64,000 nt of DNA, taken from positions 124,001 through 188,000 of the forward strand of contig NZ_VDMC01000001.1 in assembly GCF_006346335.1 (NCBI RefSeq), read 5' to 3'. A model generated the notes under the pieces. The model made no database searches. It saw nothing but the letters and a program-made list of their open reading frames with translations, and was not told the DNA's origin. This document shows, piece by piece, positions 35,279 to 43,906 of the stretch. Position 1 is the stretch's first letter; every line of letters starts with the position of its first letter. The translations under genes and the position numbers were made by a program. Origin of the DNA: Aequorivita sinensis. GTDB taxonomy: Bacteria > Bacteroidota > Bacteroidia > Flavobacteriales > Flavobacteriaceae.

Positions 35279-35992
35279 TTAGTGTTTGAATTTGGGAATT
35301 TCTTCAAACGCTGTTCCCATAACAACCATATCGGCTCCGGCGTTATAAGCTTCCTTTTTTTGCTCTTCGCTTCTTATACCACCCCCCACAATTAACGGGA
35401 TACTTATATTTTTTTTTACTTCTGAAATAATTTTTGAATTTACAACATTCTTAGCTCCACTACCTGCTTCCAAGTAGATGAGTTTAGCGCCCATATACTG
35501 TCCTGCAATTGCAGTATCAACAATCGTTTCAATGTTATTCTGAGACAACGGTTGAGTGTTTGTTACCCTTGATACTGCTGAATTATTGCCTCCATCGATT
35601 AGAATATACCCTGTAGGAATAATCTCCAAGTTAGAATTTTTCAATTTTGAAATGGATTTTACTTGTTGCCCAATTAAATATTCTGCGTTTCTTCCTGAAA
35701 GAAGACTTAAAAATAAAAGTACATCGGCCTCGTTAGTTATTTGTGAAAAATCACCTGGAAATAGAAAAATAGGAAGTTCAGTTTTAGTTTTTATAGCTTT
35801 TACTGTTATTTCAGTTTGCCCATTTTCAACTGTACTACCCCCAACAAAAAGATGTGTAGTACCGTTAGGGATTTTATGAAGAAATAATTCAGTTTCAGAA
35901 ATGTCAAACTTGTCTGGATCGATTAAAATTGCAAGTTGATTTTTACCTGCAGCAATGTTTTTCTGAAAGTATTTGTAGAAAGAATCACCCAT
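35279..35992 (-). CDS. Geranylgeranyl/heptaprenylglyceryl phosphate synthase (PcrB family)
   Basis: A 237-residue TIM-barrel prenyltransferase that joins a polyprenyl diphosphate to glycerol-1-phosphate. Motifs are the start LIDPDK at 24-28, FVGGSTVENGQ, LFPGDFSQI, the YLEAGSGA loop and the phosphate-binding GGGIRSEEQ near the C terminus. In archaea this starts ether-lipid synthesis; in Bacteroidota the enzyme exists, but its product's role is unclear. It lies 3 bases after the phosphopantetheinyl transferase gene and shares its transcript. Confidence 0.92.
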   Translation of the reverse strand: MGDSFYKYFQKNIAAGKNQLAILIDPDKFDISETELFLHKIPNGTTHLFVGGSTVENGQTEITVKAIKTKTELPIFLFPGDFSQITNEADVLLFLSLLSGRNAEYLIGQQVKSISKLKNSNLEIIPTGYILIDGGNNSAVSRVTNTQPLSQNNIETIVDTAIAGQYMGAKLIYLEAGSGAKNVVNSKIISEVKKNISIPLIVGGGIRSEEQKKEAYNAGADMVVMGTAFEEIPKFKH

Positions 35993-35995
35993 GTA

Positions 35996-36631
35996 TTACG
36001 CTTCAGCTTGAAGAGCATAAGCACAAGTAAAACCTTCGAACTCGAAGAAATCTACAGTATATTTCTGCTCTTTGCCCTCGTAATTTACATTTGCAGTTGT
36101 TTTATTTTCATCTAAAGTAAATTCATCTACATAAATATTTTCCAAAAAGCTTACTCCTTTTTCTGCGTAACTTTTATAAAGCGATTCTTTAGCACACCAA
36201 ACAATTGTAAGCTTCCGCATCATTGCATCTTCATTTGCAATAGTTCTATACTCTTCAATTGGTGTAAATTTATGAGCAATTCTCAGAATTTTGTTTCGTT
36301 GTTTTTCAATGTCTATTCCCACTTCTTTATCACTGATAATTATTGCAGCGAAATTGAACGAATGTGTAATTGATATGTGTTTATCATCTTTTAAATGGGG
36401 TTTTCCATTTTCGTCGTAATACAAATCAAAATCGGTATAACCTTCCATGGCCATTAAGTGTCTAATACTCATAAAGCCACGGCGGTGCAACTCGCTTTTC
36501 ATATTGTTTACACGATTGGCGCAATTCTCTGTCAATTCAATTCCATCGGAAAGAGCCTCAAGAGACTCTTCAATCTTCCAAATGAAGACTTTAGTGCTGG
36601 AATTAACTGTTATAGTTTTGTAAAGTGGCAT
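35996..36631 (-). CDS. 4'-phosphopantetheinyl transferase
   Basis: A 211-residue Sfp-type enzyme that attaches phosphopantetheine to carrier proteins. The N-terminal half ends in ISITHSFNFAAIII. The metal motif is GIDIE, and the second motif is WCAKESLYKSYAEKG, both normal for the family. Target carriers are not in this window, apart from the fatty acid synthesis genes at 55-59 kb, whose acyl carrier protein could be one. It is transcribed divergently from ahcY and with the PcrB gene. Confidence 0.92.
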   Translation of the reverse strand: MPLYKTITVNSSTKVFIWKIEESLEALSDGIELTENCANRVNNMKSELHRRGFMSIRHLMAMEGYTDFDLYYDENGKPHLKDDKHISITHSFNFAAIIISDKEVGIDIEKQRNKILRIAHKFTPIEEYRTIANEDAMMRKLTIVWCAKESLYKSYAEKGVSFLENIYVDEFTLDENKTTANVNYEGKEQKYTVDFFEFEGFTCAYALQAEA

Positions 36632-36652
36632 AGACTTTTGAGGGATATTATG

Positions 36653-36660
36653 TATTTTTG
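36653..36660 (+). promoter_or_regulatory. -7 box of ahcY
   Basis: TATTTTTG at 36653-36660 is a full TAnnTTTG match. Transcription would begin near 36666, leaving a leader of about 59 bases. No -33 TTG at the usual distance. Confidence 0.5.
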
Positions 36661-36724
36661 CGGTCTGAAAATCAAAATTAAATATTAACAGATATCCGCA
36701 TTATAGGGTATAAATATAATAAAT

Positions 36725-38041
36725 ATGTCAACTAAAACTGTGCCTTATACGGCCTATAAAGTAAAAGATATTTCTCTGGCAGACTGGGGAAGAAAAGAAA
36801 TTGAGCTTGCAGAAGCTGAGATGCCGGGCCTTATGTCTCTTCGTGAAGAATACGGGAAGGAACAGCCGCTAAAAGGTGCTCGCATTGCTGGATGTTTACA
36901 TATGACCATCCAAACTGCTGTACTTATTGAAACATTAGTTGCTCTAGGAGCCGAAGTTACTTGGAGCTCTTGTAATATTTTCTCTACTCAAGATCACGCT
37001 GCCGCTGCAATTGCTGCTGCTGGAATTCCAGTTTACGCATGGAAAGGAATGACAGAGGAAGAATTTAATTGGTGTATCGAGCAAACGCTTTTCTTCGGGG
37101 AAGAACGCAAGCCTTTAAATATGATTCTTGATGATGGAGGTGACCTTACCAATATGGTTTTGGATACGTATCCAGAACTTGCTGATGCTGTAAAAGGAAT
37201 TTCTGAAGAAACTACAACTGGTGTTCACCGTCTTTACGAGCGTGTGAAAAAAGGAACTTTACCAATGCCAGCTATTAATATTAACGATAGTGTTACAAAA
37301 AGTAAGTTTGATAACAAATACGGATGCCGTGAAAGTGCCGTAGATGCAATTCGCCGTGCAACTGATGTTATGCTTGCTGGAAAGCGTGTAGTGGTTTGTG
37401 GATATGGTGATGTTGGAAAAGGAACTGCTGCTTCGTTTAAAGGTGCGGGGAGTATCGTTACTGTAACTGAAATTGATCCTATTTGTGCTTTACAAGCTGC
37501 AATGGACGGTTTTGAAGTGAAAAGATTAGAAACTGTTGTTGGCAATGCAGACATTGTAATTACAACCACAGGAAATAAAGATATCGTTCGCGGTGAGCAT
37601 TTTAAAGCGATGAAGGATAAAACCATTGTGTGTAATATCGGTCACTTCGACAACGAGATTGCTGTTGCTTGGTTAAAGGAAAACCATGGAGACACTCACG
37701 TTGAAATTAAGCCACAAGTTGATAAATATACTATCAATGGAAAAGATGTTATTCTTTTAGCTGAAGGTCGTTTAGTAAACTTAGGTTGTGCTACTGGTCA
37801 CCCAAGTTTTGTAATGAGTAACAGCTTTACAAACCAAACATTAGCTCAAATCGAACTTTGGAAAAATGGTGAAAACTATGAGAACGAGGTTTATATGCTT
37901 CCAAAGCATTTAGATGAGAAGGTTGCTAAACTTCACTTAGAAAAGATTGGAGTTGAACTTACAGAGCTTCGCCAGGATCAAGCCGAATACATCGGTGTAA
38001 CTGTTGAAGGACCTTACAAACCTGAGTACTACAGATATTAA
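36725..38041 (+). CDS. ahcY: Adenosylhomocysteinase
   Basis: Hydrolyses S-adenosylhomocysteine to homocysteine and adenosine, keeping methylation going. 438 residues. The NAD-binding loop [19 protein letters not shown] is in the second half, preceded by the substrate segment [25 protein letters not shown] and followed by the [10 protein letters not shown] motif; the C-terminal tail KPEYYRY is typical. A terminator follows at 38086-38128. The neighbouring aminotransferase may also act in methionine metabolism. Confidence 0.97.
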   Translation: MSTKTVPYTAYKVKDISLADWGRKEIELAEAEMPGLMSLREEYGKEQPLKGARIAGCLHMTIQTAVLIETLVALGAEVTWSSCNIFSTQDHAAAAIAAAGIPVYAWKGMTEEEFNWCIEQTLFFGEERKPLNMILDDGGDLTNMVLDTYPELADAVKGISEETTTGVHRLYERVKKGTLPMPAININDSVTKSKFDNKYGCRESAVDAIRRATDVMLAGKRVVVCGYGDVGKGTAASFKGAGSIVTVTEIDPICALQAAMDGFEVKRLETVVGNADIVITTTGNKDIVRGEHFKAMKDKTIVCNIGHFDNEIAVAWLKENHGDTHVEIKPQVDKYTINGKDVILLAEGRLVNLGCATGHPSFVMSNSFTNQTLAQIELWKNGENYENEVYMLPKHLDEKVAKLHLEKIGVELTELRQDQAEYIGVTVEGPYKPEYYRY

Positions 38042-38085
38042 TTGATTTACGATTGTAGATTTTAGATTTACAATATTAACATTAG

Positions 38086-38128
38086 AACCCTTGCAGTCCT
38101 GATAATTATTGGGAGCGAGGGTTTTTTT
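38086..38128 (+). terminator. Intrinsic terminator after ahcY
   Basis: AACCCTTGC at 38086-38094 pairs with GCGAGGGTT at 38115-38123, followed by T. Confidence 0.8.
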
Positions 38129-38166
38129 ATTGGTTGAAATAAATAGTAACTTAGACAAGCACATTC

Positions 38167-39330
38167 ATGTCTAAAAATTCAATCAATATGATTAAAAACT
38201 CAAAACTCCCAAATATCCCGATCTCCATCTTCTCAGTCATGAGTAAAATGGCGGCAGATTACGACGCCATTAATCTTTCGCAGGGATTTCCAAACTTTCC
38301 AACCGATCCTGCTTTAAGTGCACTTGTAGATCAGGCTATGGAAGAGGGTTTCAATCAATACGCACCAATGGCTGGAGATTTTGAACTTAGAATGGAGATT
38401 TCAAAAAAGATTGAAAAACTTCACAATCATTTTTATAATCCAGAAACAGAAATCACAGTAACTACTGGAGCAACTCAAGCAATATTTACAATAATTTCAG
38501 CAACAATTTCAAAAGGAGATGAAGTAATTATATTTACCCCTGCTTATGATTGTTATGCGCCTACAGTAGCTTTGTTTGGTGGAAAAGTTGTTCCAATTCA
38601 ATTAAAACCACCTTACTATAAAGTAGATTGGCAAGAAGTTGCAGATAAAATTACTTCATCTACTAAAATGATTATCATCAACAGTCCGCATAACCCAAGT
38701 GGAATGCTTTTTTCTGAAGACGATATGCTTCAGTTACAGCATTTAGCTGAAGTAAATGATTTATTCGTTTTAAGTGATGAGGTATACGAACACATTATTT
38801 TTGATGGAAACATACATCAAAGTGCTTCAAAATTTGAAAATTTAGCAAACCGCAGTTTTGTTACAGCTTCATTTGGGAAAACATTTCACAATACAGGATG
38901 GAAGATTGGATATTGTGTAGCACCTGCACCTTTAATGAAAGAATTTCAAAAATTGCATCAATTTATAGTGTTTAGCGTTAATCACCCTTTTCAAAAAGCA
39001 TTTGCAACTTACTTAAAAGATGATAGCAAATATTTAAAGCTTTCGGATTTCTACCAGCAAAAGCGTGATTTCTTTCTCAACTTAATGAAAGAATCTAGTT
39101 TTAAAATTATCCCTTCCAAGGGAACTTATTTTCAGATGTTAGATTTTTCTGAAATTTCAAATGAGAGTGATATTGTCTTTGCAGAAAGACTTACTAAAGA
39201 ACATAGAATTGCGACCATACCAACATCGGTTTTTAACAAGGCTGAAAAAGATTTTAAACAAATCCGAATCTGCTTTGCAAAAACCGATGATACTTTGGCA
39301 GAGGCCGCAAAAATCCTTAATGAGTTTTAA
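38167..39330 (+). CDS. PLP aminotransferase, methionine/kynurenine type
   Basis: A 387-residue class I/II aminotransferase. Features include the start LPNIPISIFSVMSKMA, the substrate-binding SQGFPNFP, the SPHNPSG loop, and the PLP lysine in SFGKTFHNTGWKIGY near residue 239. The pattern fits the YbdL-type methionine aminotransferase or kynurenine-oxoglutarate transaminase group. Adjacency to ahcY suggests methionine-related work, which is inference. Met at residue 8 (38188) is another possible start. Its 3' end overlaps the convergent M1 peptidase by 4 bases. Confidence 0.88.
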   Translation: MSKNSINMIKNSKLPNIPISIFSVMSKMAADYDAINLSQGFPNFPTDPALSALVDQAMEEGFNQYAPMAGDFELRMEISKKIEKLHNHFYNPETEITVTTGATQAIFTIISATISKGDEVIIFTPAYDCYAPTVALFGGKVVPIQLKPPYYKVDWQEVADKITSSTKMIIINSPHNPSGMLFSEDDMLQLQHLAEVNDLFVLSDEVYEHIIFDGNIHQSASKFENLANRSFVTASFGKTFHNTGWKIGYCVAPAPLMKEFQKLHQFIVFSVNHPFQKAFATYLKDDSKYLKLSDFYQQKRDFFLNLMKESSFKIIPSKGTYFQMLDFSEISNESDIVFAERLTKEHRIATIPTSVFNKAEKDFKQIRICFAKTDDTLAEAAKILNEF

Positions 39331-41222
39331 GGATTTTTCTTATTTACTTCTATTAAACTCTTGTTTTTTGTTTTCTCCCAAAAGTTATTTTCTGGGTTGA
39401 TATCTGCCATTCTTTGTGTAGCATCTATCATCATATTCTTAACTTTTTTTCCATTCTTAATTTCGAATGTATAGGTAGGATATGCCCAAGCCCAGTCGTC
39501 TAAAACGGTTCGCTTTAACTCAGCAAAAGGGTTTGGCTTTTCTCCCCACATCATTCTTAGTGGAATGTAAAATAACTCTTGCGATCCATCTTCATAAGTT
39601 ACATATAGATCTATAGGCATTGGCATTAAACCAATTCTTTCTAAAGTAACCTTAGTGTTTTTATCTTCAGTTTCAACCGCTTTAACTCCATAATCTATCG
39701 TATTAGTAGTTTGGGTCCAGTCTGTCAAATACCAATCCAATTCAAATCCTGAAACTTTTTCAGCAGTACGAATAAAATCGTTTGGAGTTGGATGCTTAAA
39801 TTTGAAATCGGTGTAATAACGCTTCAACGTTTTTGAAAGGTTATCAGGACCAATTACATAGCCTAGTTGTGCTAAGAAAACAGAACCTTTGCTATATGCA
39901 TTTATACTATAAGCTCGGTTTGTAGCATATCTATCTGCGTGAGTGGTTTGTGGTTGTTCTTGACCACTAGTTGCGTTAAAAAAGTAACTTCTATATGAAC
40001 CTGCATGTGGATTAGCTTTGTTTTCTTCCATTACATAATTCATTGCTTCATCTGCAATGTAAACTGTAAACCCTTCATCCATCCACTCGTGCTTACTTTC
40101 GTTTGTTGCTAACACAAATTGAAACCAAATATGTGCAAGTTCGTGAGCCGTAACACCTACTAGACTTCCAAAATCACGTTCGCCAGTAATCATTGTACTC
40201 ATAGCATATTCCATTCCGCCATCTCCACCTTGAATTACTGAATATTGCTCATAAGGGTAGGGACCTACATGTTCATTGAAAAATTCCATTAACTCTGCAG
40301 TCTTTTTCTGAAGATTTTTCCAGTTTTCTGCAATTTCAGGATTGTCCTTATAAAGAAAGTGAAGTGTAACCCCATTTGGACCTTCATAAGTATCGTGGAT
40401 GTAGTTATCGTCTGCCGCCCAAGCAAAATCGTGAACGTCTGGCGCTAAAAAGTGCCATGTGTACTTTCCGTTTTTAGGATGCATTGGTTTTTGACCTGGT
40501 AGTGTGTAACCATGATCAACCTCGGCTGGATTTTGTAAATATCCAGTACCTCCAATTGTATAATTTTCATCAATTGTAATAGTTACGTCATAATCTCCCC
40601 AAACACTGTAAAATTCACGTCCAATATATGGATGTGCATGCCAACCTTCAAAATCGTATTCAGCTATCTTTGGGTACCATTGTGTCATTGTTAATGCTAC
40701 ACCTTCAGCACTTGTTCTACCTGAACGACGTACTTGTAAAGGTACTTGCGCGTCCCACTTCATATTAAATACTGTGGTTTCATTTGGAAGAATAGGCTTA
40801 TTCAAAATCACTTCCATCACAGTTCCTTTAATAGTGTATTTAACGGCTTCACCATCTTGAGTGAAAAAGGTTGGTTTAATATACCCAATCTCTTCCGATG
40901 TTAATTTTGAAATTCTATCACCTACCCTTCTATCTGGATCGGCAATGGTACGAGAGCGCACATCCATTTCACTTCCAGGTTGAAATGCGTTAAAATATAA
41001 GTGATAAAAAACTTTGTTTAATGTATCAGGAGAGTTGTTTGTGTATTTCAACTCCTGAGTCCCTTTATATTGATATTTTTCGACATCTACATCGATGTTC
41101 ATTTTATAATCAACTCTTTGTTGCCAATAACACTTATTGTTTTGTGCAGTGGCCGAATAAAGGGTTGCCGAAAGACCAGAAATTAAAGCGGTTATAAATA
41201 ATACGCTAAAAATATTTTTCAT
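39327..41222 (-). CDS. M1 family zinc aminopeptidase, secreted
   Basis: A 631-residue exported peptidase with a signal peptide (1-27). The zinc site is HELAH, followed after 18 residues by the glutamate in DEGFTVY, the standard M1 spacing. The exopeptidase motif upstream reads GGMEYAMST rather than the typical GAMEN. An N-terminal beta domain of about 270 residues precedes the catalytic part. The ATG overlaps the stop of the subtilase gene as TAATG, so the two proteases are translated together and may act in one degradative path. Confidence 0.93.
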   Translation of the reverse strand: MKNIFSVLFITALISGLSATLYSATAQNNKCYWQQRVDYKMNIDVDVEKYQYKGTQELKYTNNSPDTLNKVFYHLYFNAFQPGSEMDVRSRTIADPDRRVGDRISKLTSEEIGYIKPTFFTQDGEAVKYTIKGTVMEVILNKPILPNETTVFNMKWDAQVPLQVRRSGRTSAEGVALTMTQWYPKIAEYDFEGWHAHPYIGREFYSVWGDYDVTITIDENYTIGGTGYLQNPAEVDHGYTLPGQKPMHPKNGKYTWHFLAPDVHDFAWAADDNYIHDTYEGPNGVTLHFLYKDNPEIAENWKNLQKKTAELMEFFNEHVGPYPYEQYSVIQGGDGGMEYAMSTMITGERDFGSLVGVTAHELAHIWFQFVLATNESKHEWMDEGFTVYIADEAMNYVMEENKANPHAGSYRSYFFNATSGQEQPQTTHADRYATNRAYSINAYSKGSVFLAQLGYVIGPDNLSKTLKRYYTDFKFKHPTPNDFIRTAEKVSGFELDWYLTDWTQTTNTIDYGVKAVETEDKNTKVTLERIGLMPMPIDLYVTYEDGSQELFYIPLRMMWGEKPNPFAELKRTVLDDWAWAYPTYTFEIKNGKKVKNMMIDATQRMADINPENNFWEKTKNKSLIEVNKKNP

Positions 41223-42889
41223 TATTTACTCATTTTATCTGCCATAATTAAGGCGTTATACAAATTCACCATTTTCCCAGACTTTGAAATTTCTGAGAAT
41301 GGTTTAGTGTTCGATTGCTCACCTCCTAAAATAACATTTGCAGTTGAAGTTAATCCACTATCCATTAAAATCTGCTTTACTTGAACTGCAGATAGCTCTG
41401 GGTAGTATGAACGAATTACAGCTGCCACACCAGCAACTTCAGGTGCTGCCATAGATGTTCCTTGTAAATATTCGTAAGTACTTAATGGTGTTGTTGAATA
41501 AATTTTTACACCCGGTGCAAAAACATCCACATTGTTTTTTCCGTAGTTAGAGAAGTTTGCTATTAGTTCACTTCCGTATTTATAGTTAAGCGCACCAACG
41601 GTTAAGAAGGTATCTGCCATTTCTGGACCATTGTCTACTTGATCGTTTGGATAAACGTTTACAGTATCTAAATCTAACCCATCGTTTCCAGCTGCATTTA
41701 CAATTAATACATCTTTTGAAGCAGCATACTTAATTGCATCGTAAACCCACTCTGAATTTGGAGAGTAGTATTTTCCGAAGCTAGTATTTAAGATTTTAGC
41801 TCCATTATCTACTGCGTAACGAATAGCTAAAGCAATATCTTTATCGTACTCATCACCATCTGGTACTGCACGAACAGACATGATTTGAACGTTATTAGCT
41901 ACACCATTCATTCCAATTCCATTGTCGCGTTGTGCTGCGATAATTCCTGCTACGTGTGTTCCGTGTTTAGCTTCTTCTCTTAATTCATCCGGCCCAGCAA
42001 CATTGCCATCACCGTAAATATTATCAGTGATATCGTAAGGATCGTCTCCTAATACTGCACGGAAATCTTTTGTCATATTAAAATGATTCTGCTCTCTAGA
42101 ATTGAAGTACTTTAATCCTCCTTCAATATTTTCGATAAGTTCAGGTATAGAGTCTCCAAAACTCAACATTTGGTTAAGCATTCCTATTTGTTGCTGCTCT
42201 TCAGCAGTAGGGTTTTTAATAGCAGCTAAATCTTCTTTAGTGTAATCTTCTTTACCTAGCTTTTTCGCCATTGCTTGATGCACTGGTTTTATTTGAGAAA
42301 GCATTTGCCCGTAACGAGCTATATTCATATCAACCTCAGCCTTTTCTTTTTCATACTCAGCTAACGCCTTTTGATAGATAGCAAATTCTGCTCTATCCGC
42401 TGCACTAATTGAAGACTCGGTTTTACCTTCATATTTTGGTTTAAGTTTTCTGATAATACGAACAAACTCCATATTCTCACCAGTGATATCACCTAGGAAG
42501 TTCCATCCGTAAACATCATCTATAAATCCATTATTGTCATCGTCAATTCCATTTCCAGGTATTTCACCAGGATTCGTCCATAGTACATTCTTAAGGTCTT
42601 CGTGGTCAATATCTACACCACTGTCAATAACACCTACAATAACAGTTTTTCCTTTTCTTTTTCCAATTAATTCATTGTACGCTTTATCCACACTCATTCC
42701 AGGAACTGTATCGGCCACAAGATCCATCATTGGCCAGTTCTTTAATTCAGCATCGGTTAGTGGAGCTGTTTTTAAGGGGTTTGCATCTATGTTTTCGATT
42801 GGAGTAGCAATAATTGCTGAGGCACCACCGCAGCTAGCCAAGACAGTTGAAAAACCAACTGCAAGTAAAGAGATCTTAAAAATATTCAT
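41222..42889 (-). CDS. Subtilisin-like S8 lipoprotein peptidase
   Basis: A 555-residue serine peptidase anchored by a lipobox (LASC, Cys20). The catalytic residues are Asp89 (VIDSGVDIDHEDL), His309 (HGTHVAG) and Ser479 (GTSMAAP), with the oxyanion Asn402 (AAGN). Between Asp and His there is a roughly 160-residue helical insertion (about 138-300), rich in Lys and Glu, not found in subtilisin. No large prodomain precedes the catalytic part. It is flanked by an MBL hydrolase (18 bases upstream) and an M1 peptidase (coupled), forming an operon. Confidence 0.93.
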   Translation of the reverse strand: MNIFKISLLAVGFSTVLASCGGASAIIATPIENIDANPLKTAPLTDAELKNWPMMDLVADTVPGMSVDKAYNELIGKRKGKTVIVGVIDSGVDIDHEDLKNVLWTNPGEIPGNGIDDDNNGFIDDVYGWNFLGDITGENMEFVRIIRKLKPKYEGKTESSISAADRAEFAIYQKALAEYEKEKAEVDMNIARYGQMLSQIKPVHQAMAKKLGKEDYTKEDLAAIKNPTAEEQQQIGMLNQMLSFGDSIPELIENIEGGLKYFNSREQNHFNMTKDFRAVLGDDPYDITDNIYGDGNVAGPDELREEAKHGTHVAGIIAAQRDNGIGMNGVANNVQIMSVRAVPDGDEYDKDIALAIRYAVDNGAKILNTSFGKYYSPNSEWVYDAIKYAASKDVLIVNAAGNDGLDLDTVNVYPNDQVDNGPEMADTFLTVGALNYKYGSELIANFSNYGKNNVDVFAPGVKIYSTTPLSTYEYLQGTSMAAPEVAGVAAVIRSYYPELSAVQVKQILMDSGLTSTANVILGGEQSNTKPFSEISKSGKMVNLYNALIMADKMSK

Positions 42890-42907
42890 TTTATAGTAAT
42901 TAAAGTG

Positions 42908-43768
42908 TTAGTTAAAGAATTCTGTTAGGGAAAAAGTTTCGTTAAGTCGAACCCCTTTTTCGGTATTTTTTACTGTAATAATTGGGTTGTGAGCATCGTG
43001 CTCTAGAAAAAGATAGAAATTGTTCTCTGCAGCCTTGTTCAGAAATTTTTCTTTTTCGGGAAGGGTTAATAGTGGTCTTGTATCATACCCCATTACAAAC
43101 GGAAGTGGTAAATGACCAGCCGTAGGAAGCAAATCTGCCATAAAAACCAACGTTTTTCCTTTATAGTTTATATGCGGAATCATTTGTTTATCGGTATGTC
43201 CATCGACATAAAGAATTCCAAAGTCCAGCTCCTTAGCCTCCGAAAAGTCTGACGTTGGCTGCTCTACAAATTTAAGCTGCCCGCTTTCTTGCATTGGTAA
43301 AATATTTTCTTTTAGAAAAGAAGCTTGCTCACGTCTATTAGGCTCTGTAGCCCACTTCCAATGGTCTTTATTGCTCCAGTATGTCGCGTTTTTAAAAGCA
43401 GTTTCATAGCCTGTTCGTTCCTTATTCCACTGAACACTACCACCACAATGATCGAAGTGTAAGTGTGTCATAAAAACATCGGTAATATCGTCACGATGAA
43501 ATCCATGTTTCTTTAAAGAGCTGTCAAGGTTGTGGTCGCCCCATCTAAAATAGTAACCGAAGAACTTCTCACTTTGTTTATCACCCATTCCGGTGTCAAT
43601 AAGTGTTAATCGATCGCCATTTTCAATAAGAAGACAACGCGCAGCGATATCAATCATATTATTTTGGTCCGCAGGATTCGTCCTCGTCCATAAGGTTTTT
43701 GGCACAACGCCGAACATTGCACCGCCATCTAATTTAAAATTACCGGCTTCAATTGGAAATAGTTGCAT
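42908..43768 (-). CDS. MBL-fold metallohydrolase
   Basis: About 286 residues from the ATG at 43768. The zinc motif HLHFDHCGG is at the usual place, preceded by LIDTGMGDKQ and followed by DGHTDKQMIPHI and FMADLLPTAGHLPLPF. The sequence resembles the AttM/quorum-quenching-type lactonase or related hydrolases, but the substrate cannot be fixed. The open frame runs on to 43822, though the extra 18 residues look like a non-coding upstream part. First gene of an operon with the subtilase and M1 peptidase. Confidence 0.9.
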   Translation of the reverse strand: MQLFPIEAGNFKLDGGAMFGVVPKTLWTRTNPADQNNMIDIAARCLLIENGDRLTLIDTGMGDKQSEKFFGYYFRWGDHNLDSSLKKHGFHRDDITDVFMTHLHFDHCGGSVQWNKERTGYETAFKNATYWSNKDHWKWATEPNRREQASFLKENILPMQESGQLKFVEQPTSDFSEAKELDFGILYVDGHTDKQMIPHINYKGKTLVFMADLLPTAGHLPLPFVMGYDTRPLLTLPEKEKFLNKAAENNFYLFLEHDAHNPIITVKNTEKGVRLNETFSLTEFFN

Positions 43769-43906
43769 AATTTGAAGAAATGAGTTGCAAAATAACAAAA
43801 GCGTTACACTCCTAAGGCCCAAGTAAAAATAATTATACTATTTTTAACAAATTATTCTTTTTCAGTGGAAGAGAAAATTTTTTAATTTGCCAAAACCCCG
43901 TTTTTT

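Noticed and set aside
42534-42896. Antisense frame of 120 codons over the subtilase start
   Set aside because: Fully antisense to conserved catalytic coding sequence, low complexity, no own signals.
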